Notes: generated by a model from the sequence alone, not told the origin. 64,000 nucleotides of DNA from an uncultured Alphaproteobacteria bacterium (GCA_944390585.1 CALXQI010000015.1:1-64000); one strand, 5' to 3'; shown: positions 49,839-59,363, numbered from the stretch's first letter. Program-made: numbers and translations.

Positions 49839-50126
49839 ATGTCTAAGTGTTGTGAAATTACTGGAAAAGCAGTATTGTATGGCAATAATGTTAGTCATGC
49901 TAATAATAAAAGCAGCAGAAGATTTATGCCAAATCTGCAAAATGTATCTTTTATCAGTGACAGCTTGGGGCGTAAAGTAAGTTTTAGGTGCTCTGCTGCT
50001 GCTGTGCGTACTGTAGAAAAAAATGGTGGTATTGATAAGTACCTGTTGCTTGCTAAGGATAGCCAGCTTAGTAAAAAGGCACTAGCTTTAAAGAAAGTGT
50101 TGCGTAAAGGTAGTATTGCAAAATAA
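49839..50126 (+). CDS. rpmB: 50S ribosomal protein L28
   Basis: 95 residues from MSKCCEITGKAVLYGNNVSHANNK, the family pattern, with RRFMPNLQNVSF. rpmG, often adjacent, is absent. rlpA begins 2 bases after the stop. Confidence 0.94.
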   Translation: MSKCCEITGKAVLYGNNVSHANNKSSRRFMPNLQNVSFISDSLGRKVSFRCSAAAVRTVEKNGGIDKYLLLAKDSQLSKKALALKKVLRKGSIAK

Positions 50127-50128
50127 AT

Positions 50129-50728
50129 ATGTTTTTACGATCACCAATTTTTAAATATTTATCTTTATTGGTGTGTTGGGTTTTATCTGGATGTTCTGAA
50201 AAGCGTGTTCCGGTGGGTCCTGTTTGTGTGTCATGTAATCCGTATTACTGCAGAGGATCTTGGCATTATCCGCAAAAGCATTATCATTATGATAAAGTTG
50301 GGATTGCGTCATGGTATGGCCACGCCTTTCATGGCAAGTTAAAAGCAAGTGGTCAGCCGTTTGATATGTACTCCATGACTGCTGCACACAAAACGTTACC
50401 TCTGCCATCAGTTGTGCGTGTTACAAACTTGCAAACAGGAAAATCAATTATAGTAGTTGTTGACGATAGAGGACCATACGTATACAAGGGAAGGATTATA
50501 GATTTATCTTATAGAGCGGCACAAGCACTTGGAATTCATAATAAAGGTATTGCAAACGTACGAGTACAGTGCTTGCAAGAAGAAAGCCAAGAACTATCAA
50601 GACTTGTTGCAAAATATAGAAAAAGAAAACAAGGCAATAAGGATTGGTATAAAATCTATTTAACAGAAATTGCTGGACACAAGAAAAATACAAAATCACA
50701 AAAACTATCATCAATTGTCGCAAAATAA
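50129..50728 (+). CDS. rlpA: RlpA-like septal lipoprotein
   Basis: 199 residues. Lipobox VLSGC at about 18-22, then the double-psi beta barrel: GIASWYGHAFHGKLKASGQPF with catalytic-type His and Asp, MTAAHKTLPLPSVVRVTN, VDDRGPY and DLSYRAAQALG. Lytic transglycosylase family acting at the septum. No SPOR domain follows, so it is a short form. Confidence 0.9.
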   Translation: MFLRSPIFKYLSLLVCWVLSGCSEKRVPVGPVCVSCNPYYCRGSWHYPQKHYHYDKVGIASWYGHAFHGKLKASGQPFDMYSMTAAHKTLPLPSVVRVTNLQTGKSIIVVVDDRGPYVYKGRIIDLSYRAAQALGIHNKGIANVRVQCLQEESQELSRLVAKYRKRKQGNKDWYKIYLTEIAGHKKNTKSQKLSSIVAK

Positions 50729-50859
50729 CCAACTAGCTATTTTTTGATATACAATAATGTCATGGCAAGTATTGCAGACAAAACAATTACTATTATATTA
50801 TTGCATCGGTGCTTTTATTTTGCTATAAGCAAGCATTCTTTATCACATATTTATTGCTG

Positions 50860-51340
50860 CAACATAACTACTACTTTTACTTTATTGTATATGCTAAATT
50901 TTTATTATTATAATACTATTTTACCGCCCATAATACTTTATTCCACATATTAGTACCTCACTTCGCACAATAGAAAATCTATATTGCGTATTAAAGACTA
51001 TAATCTCATCACATCTTTATTATCATAATACTCCTTTTCTGCTCATAATATATCCCACATACTGGTGTTCAGTTTTCAATTAACAGAAAATCTACTATTG
51101 TAATATTGTTTTAGCACTATTTTATTACATATACTCACATTCTATTTGTATACAAAAGAAATACTACAATCTCCATTACACATTCATTATCGCAATACTG
51201 TCTTTTTACTATGATAACTTAATCTCCATCCGCAGGCTTTGTTGTACATATTGGTGTTTTACTTTGTTCCAACAAGAACTCTACAATCTCCATCACACAT
51301 TCATTATCGCAATACTGCTTTTTTACTGTGGCAATTTTTT
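50860..51340. repeat. Degenerate tandem repeat including the lpxA 3' end
   Basis: ACAATCTCCAT(C/T)ACACATTCATTATCGCAATACTG-type units lie at 51283 (inside lpxA) and 51165 (outside), 118 bp apart, with older copies near 50999 and about 50900, each followed by ACAT-T(A/G)(T/C)TGGTGTT. Fills the spacer between convergent rlpA and lpxA; no other gene in 50729-51218. Confidence 0.85.
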
Positions 51341-52028
51341 CTGTAAACAGTTTATTATCTTCTGAAAACAGCATATTGAATGCATCATCTATATAAGAAA
51401 TATCTTTTGCGCTCATGCCGCTTCTCTTCATGCCTACAATATTTAATCCTCTAATTGTGGCCGATCTTTTATTCCTGACATTTCCATACGGTATCACATC
51501 CCTATCAACACCTGTAAAACCACCTACAATTGCATGCTTCCCTATTCTAACAAACTGTCTGACAGCAGTCAGCCCACCAACAATCGCATAGTCATCTATT
51601 TTTACGTGCCCGCCAAGATTAACACCATTAACTAAAATCACATTATTGCCGATTTTACAGTCATGCGCCACATGACAATACGCCATAATTAAACAATTAT
51701 CACCTATCTTTGTATACAACCCTCCGCCTTTTGTACCAACACTTGCTGTCACAGACTCTCTAATGACTGTGTTGCATCCTATCTCTAAATACGACACTTC
51801 ATTCTTAAATTTCAAATCCTGAGGAATCTGTCCTAAAGACGAAAAAGGATACACAACAGTACCATCTCCAATCTTGGTATGACCATCAATCACAACATGC
51901 GATTTAAGTTTAACATTATTACCAAGAATTACATCTTTACCGATAGTACAAAACGGCCCTATTGTACAATCATTACCAATAGTTGCACCATCTTCAATAA
52001 TAGAGCTTGAATGAATAAAACTACTCAT
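51219..52028 (-). CDS. lpxA: UDP-N-acetylglucosamine acyltransferase
   Basis: 269 residues. Left-handed beta-helix of hexapeptide repeats (IGNDCTIGPFCTIGKDVILG), catalytic His in MAYCHVAHDCKIGN, and a helical C-terminal domain after RGLNIVGMKRSG. First acylation of lipid A. Starts 8 bases inside fabZ. The last 22 codons belong to the tandem-repeat array, so the C-terminus may be remodelled. Confidence 0.95.
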   Translation of the reverse strand: MSSFIHSSSIIEDGATIGNDCTIGPFCTIGKDVILGNNVKLKSHVVIDGHTKIGDGTVVYPFSSLGQIPQDLKFKNEVSYLEIGCNTVIRESVTASVGTKGGGLYTKIGDNCLIMAYCHVAHDCKIGNNVILVNGVNLGGHVKIDDYAIVGGLTAVRQFVRIGKHAIVGGFTGVDRDVIPYGNVRNKRSATIRGLNIVGMKRSGMSAKDISYIDDAFNMLFSEDNKLFTEKIATVKKQYCDNECVMEIVEFLLEQSKTPICTTKPADGD

Positions 52029-52476
52029 CTGGAATCATCGCCATAAAATCAGCAGTATCAGAAATTTTGTCATCAACTGATGCAACACCAGAAAATTTCC
52101 AAAACTTATTGCCTCTCCTTTGTGTTATAGATATATCAAATTTAACTCTATCACCTGGAACAATTGGGCGTTTAAATTTTGCATTTTCAATAGATGTAAA
52201 GTATACAAACTTTGAACTGCCGTATCCGCATACATTTTCTTCAATTAATGTGCTAAAAGCCAAAACGCCAGCGGCCTGTGCCATTGCCTCAATAACAAGA
52301 ACGCCTGGCATAACGCTGTATTCTGGAAAGTGACCAGCAAAAAACCATTCATTGCAAGATACATTTTTATATGCAACACATGACTTTCCAACTTCTATAT
52401 CTTCAACACGATCTATCATTAAAAACGGATACCTATGAGGAATTATCTTTTTTATGTCTTCTACGTGTAAAACCAT
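52021..52476 (-). CDS. fabZ: 3-hydroxyacyl-ACP dehydratase FabZ
   Basis: 151 residues. Hot-dog fold; catalytic His in FAGHFPEYSVMPGVLVIEAMAQ and Glu in the same helix; IIPHRYPFLMID near the start. Next to lpxA as in many Gram-negatives; 3 bases after secG. Confidence 0.95.
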   Translation of the reverse strand: MVLHVEDIKKIIPHRYPFLMIDRVEDIEVGKSCVAYKNVSCNEWFFAGHFPEYSVMPGVLVIEAMAQAAGVLAFSTLIEENVCGYGSSKFVYFTSIENAKFKRPIVPGDRVKFDISITQRRGNKFWKFSGVASVDDKISDTADFMAMIPDE

Positions 52477-52479
52477 TAT

Positions 52480-52812
52480 CTATCTCCCGCGCCTCTGTGA
52501 CTTTGGAATACGAATCCGCCTGCCATCTTTATTTTCAAAACTTGCATTTAAAGTCTTTTCATCAACGATGGTATCAGAAGTTTGTACTTTATTACCAGCT
52601 AAATATGCCATCAACACACAGTTTGCAAGGAAAATCGCAGCTAGTGTCCAGGTTGATTTTGTCAAAAAGTTTGATGTTCCACGTGCATTAAACAGACTAC
52701 TTGATGAACCACCACTGGCAAATAGAGAGCTCCCACCCTCCGTTTTTTGTATTAAAACAATACAAATCAATAATAATGTAACAATAGCATGTAGCAATAA
52801 CAATATACTCAT
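52480..52812 (-). CDS. secG: Preprotein translocase subunit SecG
   Basis: 110 residues from MSILLLLHAIV, with GAGG 6 bases upstream. Two membrane helices separated by the typical QKTEGGSSLFASGGSSSSLF loop, then a basic tail. It supports Sec export, on which the many signal-peptide proteins here depend. Its start lies 8 bp beyond the infC stop. Confidence 0.92.
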   Translation of the reverse strand: MSILLLLHAIVTLLLICIVLIQKTEGGSSLFASGGSSSSLFNARGTSNFLTKSTWTLAAIFLANCVLMAYLAGNKVQTSDTIVDEKTLNASFENKDGRRIRIPKSQRRGR

Positions 52813-52819
52813 AATAACC

Positions 52820-53365
52820 TCATTTTTTGCACAACATAACAATAACAGAGGATCCTTCCTGTTTTGGTGCGCTCTCAGTCTTTGCGCACTCGCTGCAAAA
52901 AGCTAAAACCTTGTTGATAATCTCGTTGCCAGTTTCCTTTCTGCTCAGTTCACGACCTCTATACCTCATTACGATTTTAACACGATCACCATTTTCAATA
53001 AACTTTTTAATTGCCCTACATTTTACCATCAAGTCATTTTCTGAAATAAAAGGACGCAATTGTATTTCCTTAATAGTAACAGTTTTTTGTTTTTTTCTTG
53101 AATCTGCTTGCTTTTTCTGTTGTTCATATTTATGTTTACCATAATCTAATATTTTACAAACAGGAGGCGTTGCATCACTTGCAACCATAACAAGATCAAG
53201 TCCAGCCTCCGCTGCTGCCGCCAGAGCATCCTCAATCGGTACTATACCTATGGGCTCACCTCCAACCCCTATTAATCTTACTTTAGGTGCTTTTATATTT
53301 TCATTGATTGGAACAGACCGATCATTACGTCCAACATTATTAGAAAATTTTGCCAAAAAAATCAT
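52820..53365 (-). CDS. infC: Translation initiation factor IF-3
   Basis: About 181 residues. N domain VPINENIKAPKVRLIGVGGE, linker KQADSRKKQKTVTIKEIQLRP, and C domain IKKFIENGDRVKIVMRYRGRE. The start may be ATG 53365, the preceding TTG, or the ATT right after (IF-3 genes often use rare starts). rpmI and rplT do not follow; secG does. Confidence 0.95.
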   Translation of the reverse strand: MIFLAKFSNNVGRNDRSVPINENIKAPKVRLIGVGGEPIGIVPIEDALAAAAEAGLDLVMVASDATPPVCKILDYGKHKYEQQKKQADSRKKQKTVTIKEIQLRPFISENDLMVKCRAIKKFIENGDRVKIVMRYRGRELSRKETGNEIINKVLAFCSECAKTESAPKQEGSSVIVMLCKK

Positions 53366-53473
53366 CAACTACATGTAACAATGCTAAATCTACAGTTTTT
53401 ATTGCTATCTTGCAAGAGTTTTTGTAAATCATCAATCTAAAAATAGTATTACAATATCTTAGTATTATTTGCA

Positions 53474-54847
53474 TCAATGCAAATTCTTACAAATATTAAT
53501 TATTGTGTCTTTATCATTATTTTTTATAGTTTTATCTTTATATATTTGGAATTTCTCATCTCCTCTACCAACAACTACTAATATGTCACCTTTTTGTAAC
53601 AATTTAATACCTTTATTTATAGCTTCTACACGATCTCCTATATTTATTGCATTATTACAACATGAGACAATTTCTTGCCTAATATTTTCTGGACTTTCTG
53701 TTCTAGGATTATCATCAGTTACTATTATTACATCAGCAAATTTTGATGCTATTTTAGCAAATATTGGTCTCTTGCTACTATCTCTATCACCACCGCAACC
53801 AAAAACAACTATTAATCTATTAGCACACAATTTTCTAAATGTCTCCATAATTGTGGCAAAAGCATTAATTGTGTGTGCAAAATCAACATATATTTCACCA
53901 TCATTGTATGTACAAATTTTTTCCATACGCCCATTTAGTTGTAATACCTGGTGTATTGTTTCCATGATTTGATCAATATTAATGCCAGTTTTTACAGCAA
54001 TCGCAATACTACACAAAATATTTTGTACCTGAAAATCTCCTATTACATTGAGTTTTACATTATTATAATTTTTTCCAAAACAAATAAAATCACATACTGT
54101 TTTATCACGATCTACTCTAATATTTTTAGCAACAATGTCATTACAATCAGCAAATCCAAATGTTACAAAATCTTTACAAATTTTTGATAATTCATCGTAA
54201 ACATAAGCATCATCTCTTGAAAAAACGCAATATCTGGCACCAATCTCTGAAAATAATCTTTTTTTTGCAGCAAAATATTCAGTGTGACTTTTATGATAAT
54301 CAAGGTGATCTACACCCAAATTTGTCATTGCAGCAACACATAATTTTGCTGAATGTATACGCTTTTGATCTAATGCATGACTTGATGCCTCAAATACAAA
54401 ATGCGTAATAGAATGTTTAGCCAAGTATTGTTCTATTCTGTGAAAATCAAATGCATCAGGAGTCGTTAAATTTGGTATATCAATTTTTTCAATATCATGT
54501 GGCATGACAAGACCATTTGTACCAAGCATAGCGGCGCGTTTTTTACACATTGTCCAAAATTGGTAAGTAAAGAAAGAAACAGAACTTTTGCCATTTGTAC
54601 CAGTTATTGCAACACAAGTATCTGGAAATTCTGGGTATGAAAATGCTGCTAACTTTGATGTAACAAGCCTAACATCGTTAGTAATTAAACAATTTTCACA
54701 TTCTGTTGCACAATCAGATTGAGCAATAATAAGCGCTGCTCCTCTTTGTTTTGCATCACGAATATTTGCATTTACTGTTTTGCAAGGTATTGCAATAAAA
54801 ATATCCCCCTCTTCAACTTGTGTAGAATTTATGCACAACTTAGGCAT
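53474..54847 (-). CDS. murE: UDP-MurNAc-tripeptide synthetase (meso-DAP type)
   Basis: 457 residues from MPKLCINST. Adds meso-diaminopimelate to the peptidoglycan stem: ATP loop GTNGKSS (83-89), ATP/Mg core HLDYHKSHTEYFAAKKRLF with the carbamoylated Lys, and DNPR (379-382), the meso-DAP recognition motif. The N-terminal domain is short. Head of murE-infC-secG-fabZ-lpxA; divergent from waaA. Confidence 0.95.
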   Translation of the reverse strand: MPKLCINSTQVEEGDIFIAIPCKTVNANIRDAKQRGAALIIAQSDCATECENCLITNDVRLVTSKLAAFSYPEFPDTCVAITGTNGKSSVSFFTYQFWTMCKKRAAMLGTNGLVMPHDIEKIDIPNLTTPDAFDFHRIEQYLAKHSITHFVFEASSHALDQKRIHSAKLCVAAMTNLGVDHLDYHKSHTEYFAAKKRLFSEIGARYCVFSRDDAYVYDELSKICKDFVTFGFADCNDIVAKNIRVDRDKTVCDFICFGKNYNNVKLNVIGDFQVQNILCSIAIAVKTGINIDQIMETIHQVLQLNGRMEKICTYNDGEIYVDFAHTINAFATIMETFRKLCANRLIVVFGCGGDRDSSKRPIFAKIASKFADVIIVTDDNPRTESPENIRQEIVSCCNNAINIGDRVEAINKGIKLLQKGDILVVVGRGDEKFQIYKDKTIKNNDKDTIINICKNLH

Positions 54848-54919
54848 AATTAAAGTCAATCTTGTATGTCAATTGGATGAATTATAAAATATTGCATGGA
54901 TATAAAAAAGCTGTAAGAC

Positions 54920-56206
54920 ATGATTTGGATTGTTTTGATACTTGTACTACTATACTGTACAATACGTTTTGCCCAGAAGTACTTTTTTATTTGTTGCGGA
55001 ATTATTGCAACACCAATTATTAAGCTTTACATAAAATATATTACATCAATAGGGAAAGTTCCAACAAATAGATATAAAGAATACTTTGGCATCACAAATG
55101 TTGTGTGCAATAGCAAATCAATTTTTTGGGTACACGCATCCGGAATAGGAGAGGCAAGATCCGCACTTTCATTAATTAAAATATTATCAAAATATTGCGA
55201 AAAAATAGTTTTAACAACAACTGATCCAGAAACAATATTAGCACTAAAAAAACTACCTGATAATGTTATACATCAATTTGTTCCACTTGATGCTTTATGT
55301 TATGTAAAAAGATTTATTAAATACTGGAACCCGCGTGCTATGTTTTTGATAGAATCTGATATTTTCCCAAATATGCTCTATTGTTTAAAGGATAATAAAA
55401 TTCCTTGTTACATGATAAATATGCGTATTTCTGAAAAAACAAAACATAGATATTATACTATTGCAAAGCTTTTTCATATTTTACCTTACAAATTATTTGA
55501 TTTTATTTGTACACCTTTACAAGAAAATATTGATGTAGCAAAAAAATTGGGGGCACGTAATGCTTTTTTAATGCCAAATTTAAAGCTTTTGTCAGATAAA
55601 TTACATTGTGACCAAACAATTTCTGCAATATTACAAAGATTGTTATATAATAAACAAACATGGGCTGCTATAAGTATAAAACCAGAAGAAGAGAAAATAA
55701 TTTTTTATGTCAATAAAAAACTACTAGAAAATAACAATAATATTGTTGTAATAATAGCTCCACGTCATATCGATAGAATTACGTATATAAAAAATCTATG
55801 CCAAGAATATAACATGACATATACTCTATACTCAGAATTACAAAATGTTTCACAGTGTAATAATGTTATCATTGTTGACTCCATTGGAGTTTTAGGATCC
55901 ATTTTTGATGTCGTAAAAACTGTTTTTGTTGGAGGAAGTATGTTAGGTGCATACCATGGGCACAATGCTATAGAGCCCATAAAATTTGATTGTCAAGTTG
56001 TCACAGGCCCATACATATATAATTTTAGAGATGTATATAACGATTTGCAAAATAACTGGGAAATTGTATATTCTCAATACGAATTATTTCTGTTTTTACA
56101 AAATAAGATGCAATGTAATACATGCAACACCATACATATTGATTTTGAACAATTTGTAAAAAAATGGGAAAATACTATTGATCAACTTGTACAAAATATA
56201 AAATAA
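54920..56206 (+). CDS. waaA: 3-deoxy-D-manno-octulosonic acid transferase
   Basis: 428 residues. N-terminal membrane anchor, WVHASGIGEARSALSLI (family WVHAxSxGE), IESDIFPNML, NMRISEKT and the C-terminal GGSMLGAYHGHNAIEP (family GGHNxxEP). It links Kdo to lipid A. Its base composition is as AT-rich as its neighbours. Confidence 0.93.
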   Translation: MIWIVLILVLLYCTIRFAQKYFFICCGIIATPIIKLYIKYITSIGKVPTNRYKEYFGITNVVCNSKSIFWVHASGIGEARSALSLIKILSKYCEKIVLTTTDPETILALKKLPDNVIHQFVPLDALCYVKRFIKYWNPRAMFLIESDIFPNMLYCLKDNKIPCYMINMRISEKTKHRYYTIAKLFHILPYKLFDFICTPLQENIDVAKKLGARNAFLMPNLKLLSDKLHCDQTISAILQRLLYNKQTWAAISIKPEEEKIIFYVNKKLLENNNNIVVIIAPRHIDRITYIKNLCQEYNMTYTLYSELQNVSQCNNVIIVDSIGVLGSIFDVVKTVFVGGSMLGAYHGHNAIEPIKFDCQVVTGPYIYNFRDVYNDLQNNWEIVYSQYELFLFLQNKMQCNTCNTIHIDFEQFVKKWENTIDQLVQNIK

Positions 56207-56296
56207 TTTGCATATTACAAAATATTACGATACGTTGTTACGTATACTACTTTTTGCTATAATGTCACCTATAAAATGTTCGCTTTAAGAATTTTT

Positions 56297-56491
56297 ATGT
56301 TAAAAGTGATAGTACTTACTATTTGTTGTTGCTTTAGCCTGCAGTGTGCAGAGAAAAAAGAATGTACTACAGATAGCCCGATAGCAAGCGTATCAAATGC
56401 TAATTCCAAACTGCAGCGCATGTTGGAATTTTTGCTTGCACTGTGCGCAACAAAGGCACCAAAATCTCTAAAATCTGGACACAATAAATGA
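56297..56491 (+). CDS. Small secreted protein
   Basis: 64 residues from MLKVIVLTICCCFSLQC, or 71 from an ATG at 56276. After the signal peptide the chain is short, Ser/Lys-rich and helical (NSKLQRMLEFLLALC). No family recognised. Confidence 0.5.
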   Translation: MLKVIVLTICCCFSLQCAEKKECTTDSPIASVSNANSKLQRMLEFLLALCATKAPKSLKSGHNK

Positions 56492-56616
56492 GATGCTAGT
56501 ACTGCAAGTTTTACACACGTTGCAGTGCGATATGAATTATTTAGCGTAATGTGATGATACTGTACTACTTTACAACTACCGTGTTGTTGGTGAGCACATA
56601 GTTGATTGGTTGAGAA

Positions 56617-56751
56617 GTGAGATTAGGGATAGAGGGGGAGCTAGATGACTGGAGAAGGATTGTTGGATACAGCTGCAGTGATTTGGTAAAGATGCTAGGG
56701 CTTGGTTGTAGTAGGAAGAAGGTTGAGGTGGCGGTTAGTATTTGGTTGTGA
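56617..56751 (+). pseudogene. Gene remnant in a G-rich patch
   Basis: A 44-codon frame (GELDDWRRIVGYSCSDLVKM and on) follows a frame reading VGEHIVDWLRSEIRDRG just upstream and precedes another reading VVRGILEKFPQNKSYRD. Three frames in series suggest a decayed gene. The patch 56580-56780 is rich in G on the plus strand, unlike the rest of 56492-57042, in which nothing else is seen. Confidence 0.35.
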
Positions 56752-57042
56752 GAGGGATTTTAGAGAAGTTTCCGCAGAACAAATCATATCGTGACTGTAC
56801 TTATTACAACACTTTCACACCCAATCATCTTATTTATGCTTTTATTGTTATATTAACGATTCTGTAAAAATAGCCCATCATCAATGATTACAGTACATAA
56901 AGCGCAAATTTAATATAAGAAATGCCAAAGTAAAAATTTAATGCAAAAAATAATGTCTAATTCAAAATAAATGGCAAGAGAGCATACAACTTATACACGA
57001 AAAAGGAAGCATAAATCGCTTAAGAGTTTTGTAGCATATAGA

Positions 57043-57429
57043 TTATGTTGATACGGCAGTTTGTCCTGGCACTGTTACGTTAATAACACCAGCATATGCA
57101 CACATGCAAACGGCCCCCTGTACAAGTACTGGGGCACTTTTTACAACTGCTGTTGGTGCCATTGGTGTCCATGTTCCAGCAATTACTGGTACGCACGGCA
57201 TAGGTGTTAATACACCAAGAGCCGCGGCAGTAGCTGCTGCTACAGTTGGATTTGCCATGGATGTGCACATACCGAATGGCATAATGTTAAAGCATGGTTT
57301 GCAATCCATGATATTTGCAGCTGGTAGGTTGCTAGCGTATACACAGTTAACAGGTGGAACAACCAATGACGATGGAGCAAGACCAAATGAGCACTTGCAC
57401 ATAGCTCCGTTAACGGCTACTAGAGGCAT
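57043..57429 (-). CDS. DUF4280 PAAR-like protein
   Basis: 128 residues that follow the DUF4280 pattern throughout: VNGAMCKCSFGLAPSSL, NIMDCKPCFNIMPFGMC, MANPTVAAATAAALGVLTP, PCVPVIAGTW and a final VQGAVCMCAYAGVINVTVPG. DUF4280 proteins are PAAR-like spike-tip proteins found with type VI and extracellular contractile injection systems. No signal peptide. It is alone here, with no spike gene beside it. The antisense frame on the plus strand is a shadow. Divergent from 57686 with a 256 bp AT-rich spacer. Confidence 0.88.
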   Translation of the reverse strand: MPLVAVNGAMCKCSFGLAPSSLVVPPVNCVYASNLPAANIMDCKPCFNIMPFGMCTSMANPTVAAATAAALGVLTPMPCVPVIAGTWTPMAPTAVVKSAPVLVQGAVCMCAYAGVINVTVPGQTAVST

Positions 57430-57685
57430 ATTATCTTGTCTATAAACTGCTTCTTGGCAATATCATACCATAGTAAATCGCACATACGGCTTGCAATAAT
57501 TATGGAAATAATAAAAACAAAATACTGTGTTAAATACACATTTGTTGTGTAAAAATCTTAATAAAATGTAAATGTTATGTCTAAATATTATTTTTTTTGA
57601 AAAAATTTTATAAATGTAGTTTTAACGTATTGATATAAAATCGCAATTTCTGTAAGAATAAATATATACTTATAGTATTTTTTAA

Positions 57686-58474
57686 ATGAACTTTTCGTGT
57701 GTTTTGTGCGCTTTGTCTATAATCTGTTGTTTACATGCTTCTGAGGATTTATCATCTTTAACTCCAAGCCAATTAGATAGTGCAGTGACAAGCTCTATCA
57801 AATATTCTGACACTTCAATTAAAGATGAAGCTTCAGACACATCAAGTAGAACATTAACACAATCATTTGGCTCGCCTGTAACAGAAAGTAACCCCAGTGA
57901 TAAAAAGGGTGTGTCTGGAAGTAGTAAAAAACAAAATGATCTCTCCGCTTCTAATAAGTTAAGTACAACAACGAATGATTTGGCACATTTTAAAACAATA
58001 GATGATAATATAGATCCAGATCCAAGCGGTGATCCAGAAGAAGATAACAGTAAAAGCGTGTTAGGTTCTTATCCTACGCCAGAGGATCGTGATATAATAT
58101 TGGACAGTGAATTAGCAGATCTTAGCATTCAAGAGCGAGGCACAGTTAAAATAGAACCAGTAGAAGGGAAAATGTTTGTTATCAAAAGTACTGGGGATGG
58201 TGTAGAGATTATACCTGTTAGAGCAGCGTGTTCAGGTTGTAATGGACCTAGAATGTATAAAGAGATAATAAAAGAACATAAATGTTGCAAGGATGCAAAA
58301 TGTTTTTGGGGGTGCTTGACAACTTTTCTTGATGTTGGAGCTGGTATATTTAATTTTGTGCGTGGGGTGGCACCAATTGTCTTGGTAGTAGTCTGGCTAT
58401 GGCAAAACGGAAAAATTGATGAGATAGGTGGCTGGATAGAAGCACTTCAAGACGGTAACATTACAATTACATAA
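57686..58474 (+). CDS. Exported Ser/Asp-rich protein with Cys cluster and membrane helix
   Basis: 262 residues. Signal peptide (MNFSCVLCALSIICCLHAS), then about 120 residues rich in Ser, Asp, Thr and Lys that look disordered, a small folded part (GTVKIEPVEGKMFVIK), a Cys cluster (CSGCNG, CCKDAKCFWGC) and a membrane helix (GVAPIVLVVVWLW) near residue 235. Likely anchored in the inner membrane with its bulk outside. Could bind metal. Family unknown. Confidence 0.75.
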   Translation: MNFSCVLCALSIICCLHASEDLSSLTPSQLDSAVTSSIKYSDTSIKDEASDTSSRTLTQSFGSPVTESNPSDKKGVSGSSKKQNDLSASNKLSTTTNDLAHFKTIDDNIDPDPSGDPEEDNSKSVLGSYPTPEDRDIILDSELADLSIQERGTVKIEPVEGKMFVIKSTGDGVEIIPVRAACSGCNGPRMYKEIIKEHKCCKDAKCFWGCLTTFLDVGAGIFNFVRGVAPIVLVVVWLWQNGKIDEIGGWIEALQDGNITIT

Positions 58475-58499
58475 CATATTTAATGTAACAGCTTCTATT

Positions 58500-58835
58500 A
58501 AATTAACAGTATTGCGTGCGTTAAAATTGATATAAAAGCACGTATAAAATGTATTTTGTTATGATTGCTCCATTAATATACTTCTGATGTGACAGTTTTT
58601 TACTAAATTAACAGTATTTTGTTGGTGTTAAAATAAATTAATACTGTATTATAATTTCTGATATAAAAGCATGTATTGAGATATATTTGTTATGATTGCT
58701 CCATTAATACGCTTTAATGTGATAGTTTTTTAAATTAACAATATTTTATGAATGTTAAAATAAATTAGTGTTGTATTATAATTTCTGATATAAAGGCGTG
58801 TATTGAGATATATTTGTTATGATTGCTCCATTTTA
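58500..58835. repeat. Tandem repeat, 127-131 bp unit, about 2.5 copies
   Basis: GATTGCTCCATT occurs at about 58563, 58694 and 58821, with GTTAAAATAAATTA, TGTATTATAATTTCTGATATA and TATTGAGATATATTTGTTAT between. Confidence 0.88.
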
Positions 58836-58839
58836 TTAT

Positions 58840-59043
58840 TTTGCCAAAACAAACTAAAATATCGTTTAATATTGACAATCTGTTTTTTGCACAATTTTTG
58901 CTCCCAAAAATTTTTTTACACTCAAGCTTTATGTATATCCAAAGTACTAACGATACTTGTCTTACAAAAATATAATAGCAAATAGTATTACTCTAAAATA
59001 TATTCGCAAATCAACAGCCAAATCTATAACTAAACATTCTTTA
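58840..59043. repeat. Long direct repeat, copy 1 (204 bp)
   Basis: TTGCCAAAACAAACTAAAAT through CTAAACATTCTTT matches 59158-59363 with over 90% identity. It includes a short palindromic-looking AAAATTTTTTTACAC block. No coding frame of note. Confidence 0.92.
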
Positions 59044-59157
59044 ACTGATAGTATTTTGTGGATGTTAAAATAAATTAATATTGTATTCATAACTTCTTTT
59101 AATTTTTACTTTTTTGTATTGTATTTACTTTTGTTTAGCTTTTCATGAGATATATTG

Positions 59158-59363
59158 TTTTGCCAAGACAAATTAAAATATTGTTTAATATGGGCAATCT
59201 GTTTTTTGCACAATTTTTACTCCACAAAATTTTTTTACACTCAAGCTTTTATGTATATCCAAAGTACTAATGATACTTGTTTTACAAAAAGTATAATAGC
59301 AAATAGTATTACTCTAAAATATATTCACAAATCAACAGCCAAATCTATAACTAAACATTCTTT
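59158..59363. repeat. Long direct repeat, copy 2 (206 bp)
   Basis: Partner of 58840-59043. The 115 bp between the copies carries a trace of the tandem unit (GATGTTAAAATAAATTAATA). No gene is found in 58475-59463. Confidence 0.92.

Noticed and set aside
57104-57445. Plus-strand 113-codon frame opposite the DUF4280 gene
   Set aside because: The minus strand matches a known family along its length, so this is an antisense shadow.
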